From: Strigamia acuminata
Lineage: Eukaryota > Arthropoda > Chilopoda > Geophilomorpha > Linotaeniidae
Length of the DNA stretch: 64,000 nucleotides
NCBI GenBank assembly: GCA_949358305.1
Contig: OX442314.1
Coordinates: 39,095,211-39,159,210, forward strand
Reading direction: 5' to 3'
In this document: positions 10,031 through 20,655 of the stretch, in pieces
How positions within the stretch are numbered: position 1 is the first letter of the stretch
Layout of the letters: every line of letters begins with the position of its first letter
Notes under the pieces: model-generated
Told to the model about the DNA's origin: nothing
What the model saw: only the letters and a program-made list of their open reading frames with translations
The model's database searches: none
Position numbers and translations under genes: made by a program

Positions 10031-11249
10031 AGATATAAAAGAAATTTCTAATGACTCTAGGAAAAATTAATGCATCAACAATACTGTTTTGCTAGCAAAA
10101 AAACTATTATAAAAAATAAATTTATTAGAATATACTTTCTTGGCATTTTTTCTAGTTATTAAATAAAATTTCAAATTATTCTAGGACAGTATAGTCGATT
10201 GACAGGACAGCAAATGAAATGACACACTTAACTGCATTTCAAATGCCTGCAAACAAAATAGAGACATAGGGAGCTGTGCTGTCTATATCTAGCTCTATAA
10301 ATCCTTGTAAACAACGAAAATTTTCATCCTGTCACGATGGTAACGAAGGTACGGAACTTGGTGAAGTCGCAGAATACCTCGGTCTGCTGCGACTTGTTGC
10401 GTTCCCGCGAATCCACTTGGTTTTACTCAACACTAAAATTTATATTTGTCACAAAAGGGATTTTCTATAAGCAAGAGATCCCGGCGTTCATCTACGGAAA
10501 GCAGTTGAATGTTGTGGTTAGGTCTTCTATCGGGGTTTTTAGCCGTTAAATGCGTGTCTAGGGAGATATTCTCGAATAAAGGCTAAACTAATTATATTTT
10601 AAAGAAAGCAAAGTCTGAATTTATTGATCAAGTTGAATACACGAATAAATTGAAGATAATGACAATAATATACGTTCGATCAGTGCTACAACGTCCGCGT
10701 GGTAGGCGACGTGTGCGAAACAGCATGGAACTTCAGCAGGCGGGAAAAAACAATGCAGAAATGGCAACTCAACGCCGCACACACTCTGCGAAGTCGGAAA
10801 AGAAGCGTGAAGTCGAAGGACTTCACAAACGGGTCCGTCTGTTAAGCCTGAGACAATAGGAAATCTTGGGTTAAACCCTAGATTGCAACGGGAGATTTCT
10901 AACGAGGACAAGTAGTCAAACGGCGGGTACCCCCGATTGTTAAAACCTGCTCGTAGATCCACTGCGATCTGTATTGGTATCGTCGTCAACAGGTCGAGGA
11001 ACGGCGGCGGAAGCTCGGCTGTCCTCGGCGTCTGGCTGGCGTAGATCGTCGGCGGCTGTAGCTTGTCGGTCTTCGGGCGGCGGCGGAAGCAACGGTGGTT
11101 TGGACTGTTGCGCTTTGTCTTCGGCGTCCGGAAAGGATTCGTCTGAACGGTTGCTCAGACAAATCAAGTTGAAACTTGGCAAAACTCACGGATCACGGAC
11201 AAAACAGTGTTTTAGTTGGAACAAAGTTGTGTCGGTGTGAACAGTATGA
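10031..11249. other. No recognisable gene; low-similarity frames only
   Basis: Frames of 70-120 codons on both strands (for example minus 10989-10621 and minus 11182-10940, the latter Pro/Ala/Asp-rich) lack known motifs or splice context and conflict with one another. I see no coding evidence I can defend. Confidence 0.4.
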
Positions 11250-11856
11250 GTGTGATGCAAAGAGTAAGCAATAACTCAAATTATTGCTCGGAATTGGGTC
11301 GGAAAACGGCCAGTGCGCAGGCGTGGCGTGTGCCAAGGCACGCTTCGGCCCTAGCAACGGTGCAAATTTTGGGGTTTGCCTTAGTAACCCCCCAATCCAG
11401 GGCTCAAAATGCCCTGGCAGCCGTTACAGCTTCTGGGCCAATTGCCCAAAAGCGCAACAGGTGCATGGCAAAAAACACAATTTTATATGTACAAAGTCAA
11501 TTTCTTTATTTTAAGGCCACTGTATATAAAAAAAATTTACAGAGGGGCATACAGAAGTAGTTACTACACTGCAACGTGTACTCCCGTTGGGCGTAGCGCT
11601 AGGAGGAGTTGTTGTCATTTGTTGGTGTTTGCTATCAGTATAGGTCTGTGGTAAGAGTAGTAAGAAATGTGTCTGTGTGCATTGGTTTATGTTGTCAATA
11701 CATTGTGGATTTCCAGGATTGTTTAAACGCCATCTCGTGGCATCTCCCATAGTGGCATTGAGCTTGTGGTTAGGTTAAAGTTTGCTAACAATTGGAGTTG
11801 GCACCAGTCGCTAATTCTGGTGCTGGCTCTAGTTTACATTTCCGGTTACGGTATAA
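11250..11856. mobile_element. Hairpin-chain insert next to gypsy RT copy 2 (candidate solo LTR)
   Basis: The gypsy copy 2 sequence diverges from copy 1 abruptly at about 11857, and the adjoining block is noncoding with serial inverted repeats: 11268-11287, 11371-11391, 11397-11417, 11434-11448 and 11801-11823, all with perfect 5-7 bp arms. Only the right edge is clear; the left edge is a guess. Confidence 0.45.
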
Positions 11857-12700
11857 CGACGCAAAACGCACACTTATCACACTTATCACGGACACAGTCG
11901 TGAACTTTTCTTTATCAACCTATCAAAGACAAATCCCAATATGAGCAAATGCTCCTCCACCGTCACTGAGGCCACGAGTATGTCATCCTGGTACACGAAT
12001 ATCCGCTTCGTCCACGTCCGCCTCTTTCCTTTTCGGTTATTCTTACTTCCACCTCATGTCGTATACATCTGTCTCGATCCTGTCCAAATCACATTGCATT
12101 TGCTCCAGCCTCCTCTTCATCGACCTCAGCTGGCCCATCATTTCCTTCTTGTCACGCCACTTGCCACCCATACACTCTGCGATCCTCTCAACTCTCTTCG
12201 TCGTCTTCGCGAACCTCTTCGCGATACTCCATGCGATACTCCACGCGATCTCCCCGGTTAATCTCGGCAACGACACTCTCCGCGCATCTCTGGAAAATAC
12301 TAGAGCTCGAGATTGTCCCGATAGGGAGGCGGTTGACAGCCATCAATCCCTTGATGGTGTTGACTGTCGCAATCCTAGCGGATCTCTCCGTCAAATTCAA
12401 TTGAAGGTAAGCGTGCTGATAATCTAACTTGGAAAAATATTTCGCATTGCCCACTTGTGCGAAGATGTCTGCAATTGCCGTGAGCAGAGACGGATTAGGC
12501 TGGATGGCGGAGTTGATTGTGGAGCGGTAATCGCCACAAAGGCGGACGCCACCATCCTTATTGCAAACAACCACGAGGGGGGTAGCCCACTCTGAAAACT
12601 TGATGGGTGCAAAAATGCCTTCCGCCACCAATCAGTCAATTTCCGCCTCAACTCGGGGCCTCGAAGGAATAGGAACTGGTCGCGGCCTAAAAAACCGCGG
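11857..12700 (-). pseudogene. Ty3/gypsy reverse transcriptase (family A copy 2)
   Basis: Minus-strand reading gives EGIFAPIKFSEWATPLVVV, GGVRLCGDYRSTINSAIQPN, IADIFAQVGNAKYFSKLDYQ and MAVNRLPIGTISSSSIFQRC, a canonical gypsy RT from the fingers to the palm, better preserved than copy 1 (DYR intact). A 247-bp insertion (12006-12252) splits the catalytic YxDD strand from the rest, and sequence left of 11857 is replaced by the hairpin insert, so no active enzyme can result. Confidence 0.8.
12006..12252 (-). mobile_element. 247-bp insertion with coiled-coil coding potential inside gypsy RT
   Basis: Comparison with 7960-7985 shows extra sequence between ...AATATCCG and CCGGTTAATC, with CCG on both sides. 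On the minus strand the insert reads a charged heptad-like frame (RVERIAECMGG, MGQLRSMKRRLEQMQCDLDR, IETDVYDMRWK), reminiscent of LINE ORF1 coiled coils, although it carries no poly(A). It also holds a short CGCGATACTCCA tandem repeat. Origin uncertain. Confidence 0.5.
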
Positions 12701-12765
12701 GGAATTTTCTCTTTGATCTTCAACTCAACAGGAGGGCCACTAAACGCGCCTAAACCAACTTCAAA

Positions 12766-13290
12766 CAGCATGGAATTTGTCAAGCAAATTTTGCCAGAAA
12801 AATTTGAGAAAAATTTGTCTAAACTTGTAGAAATTTGACCAAAATTTGTAGATAAAAGAAAGGTTTTTATTTTATCCTTACTTCTATTTTCAATTTGGCA
12901 AATTGTATTTTTAATGATCAAACAACACATTTCAATCGACCTGCTGAGTGTCATCACGCTCAACAATCACGGAATTCACGGAATTCACAAAATTCAAAAA
13001 ATGGCTGTCTCGCTCCTCGGTCCTCACCCGACTAGCTCGCATCATCAAATGGCACCATTTTGTCTGTGCACAACAACTTTATATAAGCTACAGTATATAT
13101 ACCCAGTACTAGGATATATACAGACCTATACATATATACATACTGTTTTATACATAAGTACAAATAACTAGGCTTAACTTTAACATGTAATCCCAGCATA
13201 ATCGTGGAACGAGTAGCGAAAATATGACGTTTTCAATCTTACTCCCACCTCAGCGACTAGTATTTACTCCCTAGAGTGCGGACATGCCTC
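12766..13290. repeat. Dispersed repeat X, copy 2
   Basis: Closely matches 9536-10030, with added ends near 13240-13290 (ACTCCCTAGAGTGCGG, also near 37490 and 42225 as ACTCGCTAGAGTGCAG). Noncoding; see copy 1. Confidence 0.7.
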
Positions 13291-13389
13291 GACCCGTACT
13301 GCGAGAGAGAGCCACTTCCTACATTCAATCTAAACGTGTTTACAATTTAATCTATTTCCAATTCCAGTTATCATTGAATTCCTTATTCC

Positions 13390-13826
13390 AAATGTATACA
13401 ACAAATATCACCAGCGGACTGGTGAACATGCACGTCCACAGTCTCCCTCATCCATGCCTCGCTCACTTCGCATCCCACCCGACATCAAGTCCCTGCCTAA
13501 AAGATTTGGGCCGGTCCCCTCCACGATAAGGAAATCCAGCTGCTCTAGCTTCTAATGGTACTTAACCAGCAAAGTCACCTCGGCAAACACGTTCGGCTAC
13601 GCGATGATGGGGCCGCATGGTCGCCGACGCAAACCGGCGCATTTTTCAACAAGTTATAAATTCGTTTGGTGCTGAATTCAAACTTGGTCACCTTCGAGTC
13701 AGTAAGGGATTTCCCGGTTGATGTAACATTAAAGACGTCGATGATATCGTCCAATTTAGAGAAAATTTCCTCCCGATTGGGGAGCGGCAGTGAAATGCGA
13801 CTTGCGCTGGTGGCCATTGTTTTTAT
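13390..13826 (-). pseudogene. Ty3/gypsy protease-RT linker remnant (P1) plus short unrecognised ORF
   Basis: The lower part (13390-13620) is a decayed copy of 15600-15800: the shared minus-strand frame reads EVTL-VKYH and LEQLDFL-VEGTGPNLLG, the end of gypsy retropepsin and its linker. A deletion removes the preceding LRKTK part. The upper frame (13817 down to about 13640) starts MATSASRISLPLP and is not recognised; it begins ten bases from the poly(T) run of the viral insert and could be either retroelement or viral. Confidence 0.5.
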
Positions 13827-13827
13827 G

Positions 13828-13862
<35 letters not shown>

Positions 13863-14845
13863 AAATACAAACCAATAAACAAGTGGGATACACATTACAG
13901 AAAAGATTTTGAGATTGGGTTACATAAAAAATTGTTCTATTGAACTAGGAGGTATCGGTTGCTATTGAGATACAGCAGCGATCAAGGCACTTTGCTTCCG
14001 AGCTTGATCTTTAGCTGACCTAAGCATGTCCAGAACAGCTGGTGGGGCCTGAGATCCAATTGCGGAGAAGAACTGCTTGGCTGTCTCATCGGTCATGGTA
14101 ATATTACTGATGCCTGAAGTTTTCATTGCCATGTTTATCATCTCAATGGAGAATTTCTTGTAGAGTTGACATTTAGTCGCAAAATCAGCATCATAGTCCG
14201 GGTAAGACTGCACTCGGTCAGTTTTCAGATGAGGGGATTGAGCCAAGATTGTGCTACCTGCGTAGTGCACAACGAATGTGCCAAGTCGACCGAGATAATC
14301 GCTCATTTTTTCGTCCTCGTAGTTCTCTGATTCTCCAACGAGGTATATCGCCCCAACATGGAATCTGGCTCGTGCTTCCGAGACGCGCTTGTGTTCAGGA
14401 GTTATTGCCACGAAATCCATTAGCGTAGGACACATCAGGATGAGAGGGTGCCGTGCTAGCTTCTAGAGAGACTCATAAGCCACAATGCACCTGTGTGTGC
14501 CTGCCGGGAAGGACCTAAAGCGCAAAGCTATATCCTTACCATTGGCAATCTTTGCCGTTGTTTTAAAGATCACCTCTGTAACTGCGCAGACCTTCTATGC
14601 CTCCTAAGCTGAGGACATGAAGAGTGGAAATCTAGTGCCCGGCCATGTGGGCGATGTCAGCCATCAGTTTCATTTCAATTCTCGGGTAAAACTTCTCAAT
14701 CATCTTCTTTGTGTAGCCTGCCAACGTCCCTTGCCCTGTGTGGTGGTTCATCGACCAGAAGTTAATCTTGGTGGCTATCAAAAGGGTCAGCGCATTCGTG
14801 ATTGATGTTTCGGTGATCATTCCGTAGCTTCCGTACATTCTTTCA
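13827..14845 (-). pseudogene. Endogenous viral element: nucleoprotein-like gene of a negative-strand RNA virus, 3' part with poly(A)
   Basis: Two minus-strand frames, 14838-14632 and 14435-13962, make one interrupted protein region: MYGSYGMITETSIT, then GQGTLAGYTKKMIEKFYPRI and LMADIAHM; the second has FHVGAIYLVGESENY, MSDYLGRLGTFV and an Ala/Gln-rich C-terminus. Stops and shifts lie between them (about 14630-14440). The order and style fit nucleoproteins of arthropod mononegaviruses, recognised by reading only. On the coding strand the gene is followed by about 32 A residues (13827-13858 as T on the plus strand), so a polyadenylated viral mRNA was probably reverse transcribed. It is non-functional. 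Confidence 0.55.
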
Positions 14846-15420
14846 ATTAACTCTTAACATTTTCATTGTGTTACTTTTGTTTTGAAGCAAGTGCACAAAT
14901 ATGCGCCTGCTCCAATCATCAACCACTGCCATTATGTAATGGGCACCCCCCATTGATTGGGGTGAGACAGGACCCACCAAGTCGACATGCCATAAATCCA
15001 TTATCGCTTTTGACTGTCTGTGACCTACTGAGGGGTGAGGTAGTTTCTTCATTTTTCCTTGAATGCATTTTTCACATTTCTCTTCAATTTTTTCTTTAAA
15101 TTGTAAACCTCGAACTAATTGCTTGTTGTTCATTTCTCTTAATGCCCTAAAATTCAAGTGTCCAAACCTATTGTGTCACAGTTTATCATCAACTGCTATG
15201 CAGGCTTGCTCCTCTTTATTCATCATTCCCCTTATGATAAATTTATCTCCTTCCCTTTTCGCTTTTACAACAACAGTGCCATCTTTTTTTTAAATGATTG
15301 CCTCATTTTTAACAAATACAACGACAAAATTATTTTTGTTACATCTAATATCTACTGGGTAACTGAATGGTTCCGCCTACAAAAAAATTTAAAAAATGTT
15401 TTAGATTTTAAATGAAATAT
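14846..15420 (-). pseudogene. Ty1/copia integrase fragment
   Basis: Minus-strand frame 15157-14846 reads HxNFRALREMNNKQLV, CEKCIQGKMKKLPHP, then LWHVDLVGPVSPQSMGGAHY and VVDDWSRRIFVH: the GAG-pre-integrase zinc-finger end (C-x2-C) and the start of the rve core with its first catalytic Asp (HVD). Upstream sequence to about 15420 is decayed pre-integrase. It stops abruptly at the viral nucleoprotein segment. Confidence 0.75.
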
Positions 15421-15589
15421 TTCCAAAAATTGTCATTTTACTTGCCCTTTCCATTTCCATCAATGCTGAGACAAAATCTTCTAGCATATGCAAAGCTTGT
15501 TGATGGGTGCCGCTTGTTTTTTTGTCGGCCGTTTTTGGTACACTTCCGCTTTCGGGTAAGGACGGCTACCGCGACTGGGGGACCTGTAT

Positions 15590-15900
15590 CCGCTTTGGCT
15601 GGGATGTATGCAACAAATATCACCAGCGGACTGGTGAACATGCACGTCCACAGTCGCCCTCATCCACGCCCTGCTCACATCGCACCCCATCCCGACATCA
15701 AGTCGCTGCCTAAAAGATTTGGGCCGGTTCCCTCCACCATAAGAAAATCCAGCTGCTCTAGCTTCTCGTGGTACTTAACCGGCAAAGTCACCTCGCCAAA
15801 CACGTTAGTCGGCACGCACGTGTAAGTCTTGAGCGCCACCTTAGTCTTACGCAGCTTGGGAAAACACTCCCCAACCCTGCGAGCGACGCAAACTGGCCCC
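15590..15900 (-). pseudogene. Ty3/gypsy protease-RT linker remnant (P2)
   Basis: Minus-strand frame 15902-15675 has ECFPKLRKTKVALKTYT, FGEVTLPVKYHEKLEQLDFL and VEGTGPNLLGSDLMSGWGA, the end of gypsy retropepsin. The aspartic active site is not present. Sequence 15590-15800 is shared with P1 at 13390-13600. A stop after the SGWGA residues confirms decay. Confidence 0.7.
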
Positions 15901-16395
15901 AAGTCACTAACGATCTCTCCGCGTCAGAGTCCATCTGCAATTTCCAAACACGGACATCGGTCCTCGTGAGAAGACGTGCGTTAATCAAATCTGAGAAGTC
16001 GTGAAAGGCATTAGCCCTCGCATTAGCCGCATCAATTAACAAAATACTCCTATCGTTAAGGTATACCGCCAATGGTTGGATCAGATTTCTGACTCTTTCC
16101 ATCCATACTAGAGCAGTGGTCGGCTCTAGGTCATCACAGAATGCGAGTTGGGAGGCATAGGGTTGAGGTAAATGGCCTCTCTGCGTCATAGTACAGACTA
16201 CTCGGCTGTCTGTCGCCTCAGAAAATAGGGAGATCTGCTTGCCAAAAGCTTGGCCATCCATTGACGAGGTGGGGCACTCTGACCTAAATCTTCTGCCAAT
16301 TGTAATTTGGCCGCTGCCATATTATGGGCTTGGATGACCGTGTTGGAATCAGGTGCACATTTAGCCACAACGGAAGGTTCTTTTGTGGCGCCGGA
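15901..16395 (-). pseudogene. Probable 5' part of the same viral nucleoprotein-like gene
   Basis: Minus-strand frames (about 16395-16262, then 16261-15901 after a shift) read NMAAAKLQLAEDLGQ and, later, RGHLPQPYASQLAF, ALVWMERVRNLIQPL, ILLIDAANARANAF and LINARLLTRTDVRVWKLQ, ending near DAERSLVTWG. Style and order suit the N-terminal half of a mononegavirus nucleoprotein, whose continuation would be the segment starting at 14845. The two would be separated by the gypsy and copia pieces. The assignment rests on reading, not on a search; a diverged gag is the alternative. Confidence 0.4.
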
Positions 16396-18495
16396 TCCAT
16401 TACATTTTTGCTACTTTTTCTGTCATTTTTTTTGCCAAATGGTGTCGCCCTTCTTCTGGTCAAGCATCTTCTTGTATATATATGATAACATTTTTAAATC
16501 TTCTTTACGTGTGTAAGTTTTTCCTTTTGTGGCGGATGGTCACGCCTTGTCCTGGTCAAGATGAAGTGGGGGGAGGAGAGGGTGGTTCTAAGGCATAAAT
16601 CACCATGACAACAGAGCAATAATTTACAACAAAGGTGAAGAAACAAACAGCACGATAAAATAACATAATAATTGAGCAATTGAACAATAACTAAAATGGC
16701 TAAACCTAATGCAATAAAAGGTAAGCCTTTTCTTGCTCTCAACACCTTTTGATTTTGATTCTGATTTTGATTCTGAGTGATCAGATTAGGCCAATGGGAG
16801 CCAAGCTTCTAGTGGGGCCTTTTGAGTGTGGAAAGAGTATAGAGCAGTGGTCGGCTCTGAGTTAGGACCGTTTCGACATATGAGGCAAAAAGGCGGCATA
16901 TTTGGCCAAGAATTTTTTTATTTTTTATTTTTTTATATAAATTTATTTTAATCCCGAAAATATTTTTACACAGATTCGGAAATAAGCAAATGCTGTTTGG
17001 CAGTATGTGGGCCTGCGAGGCGGGCTAAAGCGGCAGTTTTTCGCGTCTCGTCGCGTTTTCCATGTTTTTCACGCCGTCGGGCCCTACGCTTATGAATTCA
17101 TCATTTCTGGTCATGACGACCGGGGCCCTACGCCCTACGACCTACACCCTACAATTAGCCGGACCCTTCGTTTTGATTAAAAACGAAGAAAGCGTTTTCA
17201 CCAAATTTGCCCCGAATTCAAAAGTTTTGAATTCGGGGCAAATTTGGTGAATCTGAATCTAATTAAAGGCAGCAAATCGTCTGGAAAAAAAAATATGCTA
17301 AAATGATTAAATCTGCAATCCGATCCGCGTATTAGCGGAGATTGATCCGGATTGTGCGGTTCGTCCGCACAGATCGGATCGGATTGCATTTTCGTCCACC
17401 CGCGAGATTCGGATCGGATTCGGATTTCCCGTGGATCCACACGGATCCGATCCGAATACGAGCTTACGTCGGATCCATTACCTTTTTGCTACTTTTTCTG
17501 CCACCATTTGGGGGAAAATGGTGTTGTCCTCCTTCTGGTCAAGAATCTTCTTCTTCTATATGTATGATAAAATCTTCAAATCTTCTTTGTGTGTACGTTT
17601 TTCCTTTTGTGGCGGATGGTCACGCCTTGTCGTGGTCAAGAAGAAGTAGGGGGAGGAGAGGCTGGTTTTACCAATGTGCACTGAGCTAACCCGCCACCCT
17701 GTGGTGACGTAGTTGCCCAGAAGCAACTTCGGAGGAAGTGAATGGAGGGAACTAACTCAACTGACCCATAGGGCACCCGCACAACTAGAAAGGAAAAAAA
17801 ATTAAAATAAATATCAACCTAATAAATACGATCTCGGTGAAAATAATCTTAGGTTTGATCAACTGATACCTGTTGAAATAGGGACCTTCGAGTTCTTCTG
17901 TAAAATTGTGGTCGTGGCGTAGACAAAACGAAACTAGAACTCCTCACGGGCGTCCTGAATAAGCGATCACATTCACACGAAGGGTCTTTTAGGAGCTAAG
18001 GGTTCAGGCCCACAGGGAGACACAAGAAACACACATGTGTACGTGTGAAATCAAGCTCTTTACTACATTAACAATACATATTTCATCACCAAAGAAACCT
18101 TAGAACAATGACAGCACTTAATGATATGGCAAAGCATTATTTTATTACTAACAATGATAGTGAACAGAAAAAGGCTTAGTCTCGGTTTAACTTGGCAATT
18201 CTGGAAAAGCATAAAATAACATAGAAACCTTAAGAATAAGCACAACTAGAAGCAACATTACATAAAAAGAGGATAATAAACATAGTAAGTGAGAAATAAC
18301 ATAGGAAATAAGCAATAACAGCAATTCTCAAAAGGCATAAATCACCGTGACAACAGAGCAATATTTACAACAAAGGTGAAGAAACAAACAGCACGGTAAA
18401 ATAACATAATAATTGAGCAATTGAACAATAACTAAAATGGCTAAACCTAATGCAATATAAGGTAAGCCTTTTCTTGCTCTCAACACCTTTATTTG
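16396..18495. repeat. Interleaved direct repeats (16396-16760, 17467-17680, 18330-18495)
   Basis: Block a (GGATCCATTAC, TTTTTGCTACTTTTTCTG, CTTCTGGTCAAG, TTTTGTGGCGGATGGTCACG) occurs at 16390-16590 and 17467-17675. Block b (AAGGCATAAATCACC, TTTACAACAAAGGTGAAG, CTAAAATGGCTAAACCTAAT) occurs at 16590-16755 and 18330-18490. The blocks are adjacent in the first copy and separated by about 650 bp in the second, so one copy was probably opened by insertion or the region duplicated. The motif AGAGCAGTGGTCGGCTCT also recurs at 16110 and 16843. 16760-17160 and 17680-18330 hold no gene I recognise. Confidence 0.7.
17160..17470. repeat. Cluster of perfect palindromes, including a 49-bp hairpin
   Basis: 17200-17248 is a perfect inverted repeat with 24-bp arms around a single base (arms contain GCCCCGAATTC). 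Just before it, 17166-17188 has 9-bp arms (CTTCGTTTT / AAAACGAAG). Further short hairpins follow: CCGC-GCGG near 17325 and TGCGG-CCGCA near 17355, plus repeated GGATCGGAT and GGATCC blocks to 17470. It lies between the two copies of direct-repeat block a. Confidence 0.75.
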
Positions 18496-18639
18496 TCTCT
18501 ATCTTTTTCTTTTTTGATTTTGATTCTTCCAATGTATCAACGCTGACATGGACGTTGGATGCAACCTGTTGCGTAACTCTGAGTTTGAAATAATTAAAAT
18601 AAAAGCTATAATAAAAGAAATTTAATTTTTATAGGAAAA

Positions 18640-18978
18640 TTAAATTAGGAAATAGAAAAATGATTTGTTCCCTTTTCGCCGAATCCTGTTTCGCCGAATC
18701 TCATTTTTCATTTTTGGCAAAATGGGAATTCCCGTTTCGCCGAAAATGGGAAATGAGAATAATCGATCAATTGCCGAATTTGTGGTTTTTAAAATAAATG
18801 CCATCTTTAAAGTTAAGTTCTCACTTAACATGATATATTTGTGTATTCCTCCGTCATTGATCCCTCTTAAGAACGCATCCAACTCACTGTTATCGGTCTC
18901 GTTGGGTGTCGTAAAACCACAGGGCTGGGCAAGCCCTTTTAACACTGTCAAGTATTGTTCGATTAACTCTTCCTTCTT
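18640..18978 (-). pseudogene. Ty3/gypsy gag remnant
   Basis: The frame reads KKEELIEQYLTVLKGLAQPC, FTTPNETDNSELDAFLRGIN, IHKYIMLSENLTLKMA: the capsid helix pattern of gypsy gag ('S..EY...L..LA..C', 'D.F..G', 'LL....LTL..A'). It ends in a palindromic stretch (18661-18760) with repeated TTCGCCGAA units. At its N-terminal side it runs into an HMG-box exon at about 18978 with no gap. Confidence 0.55.
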
Positions 18979-19182
18979 TCTCATGCCTCACTACAGCCAT
19001 TTCGGTCTTACTTTTAGCTTTTTCACTAAATTCCTAAAAATATAAAGGTTATTTTATAAAATTTATAAAAAATGTTTTTCAAAACATACATCCTTTTCTT
19101 CCTTTGACAATTTTCTCCACTTCTGCGAAGCATTTTTACTAATTTGTGCAAAGGTCTCATTGCTTTTTCCATTATTGTTTTC
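18979..19182 (-). pseudogene. Two exons of an HMG-box protein (fragment)
   Basis: Exon 19182-19090 (93 nt) follows TTTATTTCAG, ends before GTATGT and encodes FAQISKNASQKWRKLSKEEK, the second helix and start of the third helix of an HMG box. The next exon starts at 19033 after TTTTTAG with EFSEKAKSKTE, which continues the third helix in phase. It is cut at about 18979 by the gag remnant. The N-terminal half of the HMG box is not found nearby. It could belong to a host gene interrupted by transposons. Confidence 0.5.
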
Positions 19183-19208
19183 CTGAAATAAACATTTAAA
19201 ATTAACAT

Positions 19209-19655
19209 TTAGCTCCAAATAATCAAAAATATCCTCTTACTAGTAGAAGTTCGCTGAAGAAAGCATTGTATCCAGAAATGCGAGGTTTTTTCACTTCGTT
19301 GTCTTCCATCTCGCGTAACCGCGAGATGGAAAACAGTAGAAATGGCGCTGGTGTTGGTGTGATTGGCTGTGATTGGCTGTCGGATAGTGAAGTCTGGGGT
19401 CGGCACTAGGGATTCCTGCAGCGTCTGCAGTTTGTAAAATTGCGGCCTGGCACACTTCAGATCTGCGCAGTAAAGCTGCGCAATTAACTTGGTTTGGTGT
19501 AACAACTAACAAAGCATTTTGCCACACCACATTGGGGTGAAATATGCTAGGGGAGTTTCCCCCCCCCCCCCCCCCTAATCACGTAACTTGGTTTGGCGTG
19601 TTTCAAACCAAAATAAAATAAAATATACAATTTCTTTACGTGGGAACATTTTTAT
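19209..19655. other. Noncoding segment with perfect hairpin and poly(C)
   Basis: 19306-19329 is a perfect hairpin (CCATCTCGCG arms, 4-base loop). 19559-19575 is a run of 17 C, which may have an uncertain length. The minus-strand frame 19505-19209 has no recognisable domain. Confidence 0.5.
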
Positions 19656-20311
19656 TTAATAAAACATTAAAAAACGACTCAGGGTCACCACAGACATTTC
19701 ATCAATGATTAAAACAAATAACTTTTCATGCTCTGCACAAGTGTCAATGTTGGCCATTAAACTCATTTTATCAATAACATGCTTCTGAAAATCCGGTGGA
19801 TGTTTGAATTCAACCATTTCTCGTCTTTTTAACGTGTATTTACATGGCAAATTAAGAAATCCTCACTCTCGAATAGCACTGTAGGCAGCAGGAGATTTGT
19901 TTTAGATGTAGGTACACCATCTCAAAATTTGTGCACTCCACTTCACTCTTTTATTATTTGATGAATTTGTTAGGGCAAATCGCAATTGTTCTCTCAACAT
20001 CATGCATAGTGGTTTATTTTTTTCTTCTTTTAATACAAGTATATCTTGCACTAATTTTCTGTAGGTTTGGTTGTCATCACTTTTTAAATAATGCTCATTT
20101 TCTGCCACAAGTTTGGTTTTATTCGGTCCCTCAATTTCTTATTCCCTTTTCTCTCCAGTTGCAATTTTTGGTAATTCTGTTTCCATTTCATTCGAACCTC
20201 ATTCAATGACATTGTAGAAAGTTTTACATTGTTTCCAGTTGACTCTTGACGCTTTTCTCTTTTTTGTAATACAACACGTAATTCAATGCATGAAACACAT
20301 CTTATTCGCAT
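19656..20311 (-). pseudogene. P-element/THAP9-like transposase remnant
   Basis: Three consecutive minus-strand frames decode in the order of a P-type transposase. 20311-20084: a charged coiled-coil-like segment (ELRVVLQKREKR, EVRMKWKQNYQKLQLERKGN). 20108-19902: KWSAQILRWCTYI. 19850-19656: NLPCKYTLKRREMVEF at its start and LFVLIIDEMSV, matching the P transposase block 'LPS..TL' followed by '...DEMS' (first RNase H-fold Asp). Stops and shifts separate them; the THAP finger and the C-terminus are missing. KDZ-like transposases are a less likely alternative. Confidence 0.55.
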
Positions 20312-20603
20312 TTTAGTGCTTTTTTATAATTCATAAGACTGTCCTTAACTTATTTCTTTGCTTCCTTGGCACAAGTTATAATTCTGGATAATCTTTAAAA
20401 TATTAAAAATGTCTTCTTTTGAAGTAATTTTCGGGATCTGATATTTTAAGTCATTGACAGGAAAAGGTGGAATAATTAATAATACATTTTCATCTTCTTG
20501 TTGGAGTTGAACCTAGATTGGCGTATGGATGCTGGAAACCCAAATAACGTTTGACGAACGTTACAACTACATCCTTCCTACGTTTCTCTCGGCTGGATAC
20601 ACA

Positions 20604-20610
20604 TATAAAT
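20604..20610 (+). promoter_or_regulatory. TATA box of the LRR gene
   Basis: TATAAAT lies 46 bases before the preferred ATG at 20656, which supports that start rather than the in-frame ATG at 20551 upstream of the TATA box. Confidence 0.5.
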
Positions 20611-20655
20611 ATAGTGGTGTTCAATCTTCAAATCAATTGTGACTGTTTTGTCAAC

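Noticed and set aside
10621-11240. Pro/Ala/Asp-rich and other frames of 67-122 codons
   Set aside because: Conflicting overlapping frames on both strands without motifs or splice support.
20551-20655. Upstream start of the LRR protein
   Set aside because: Upstream of the TATA box at 20604; the ATG at 20656 has better context.
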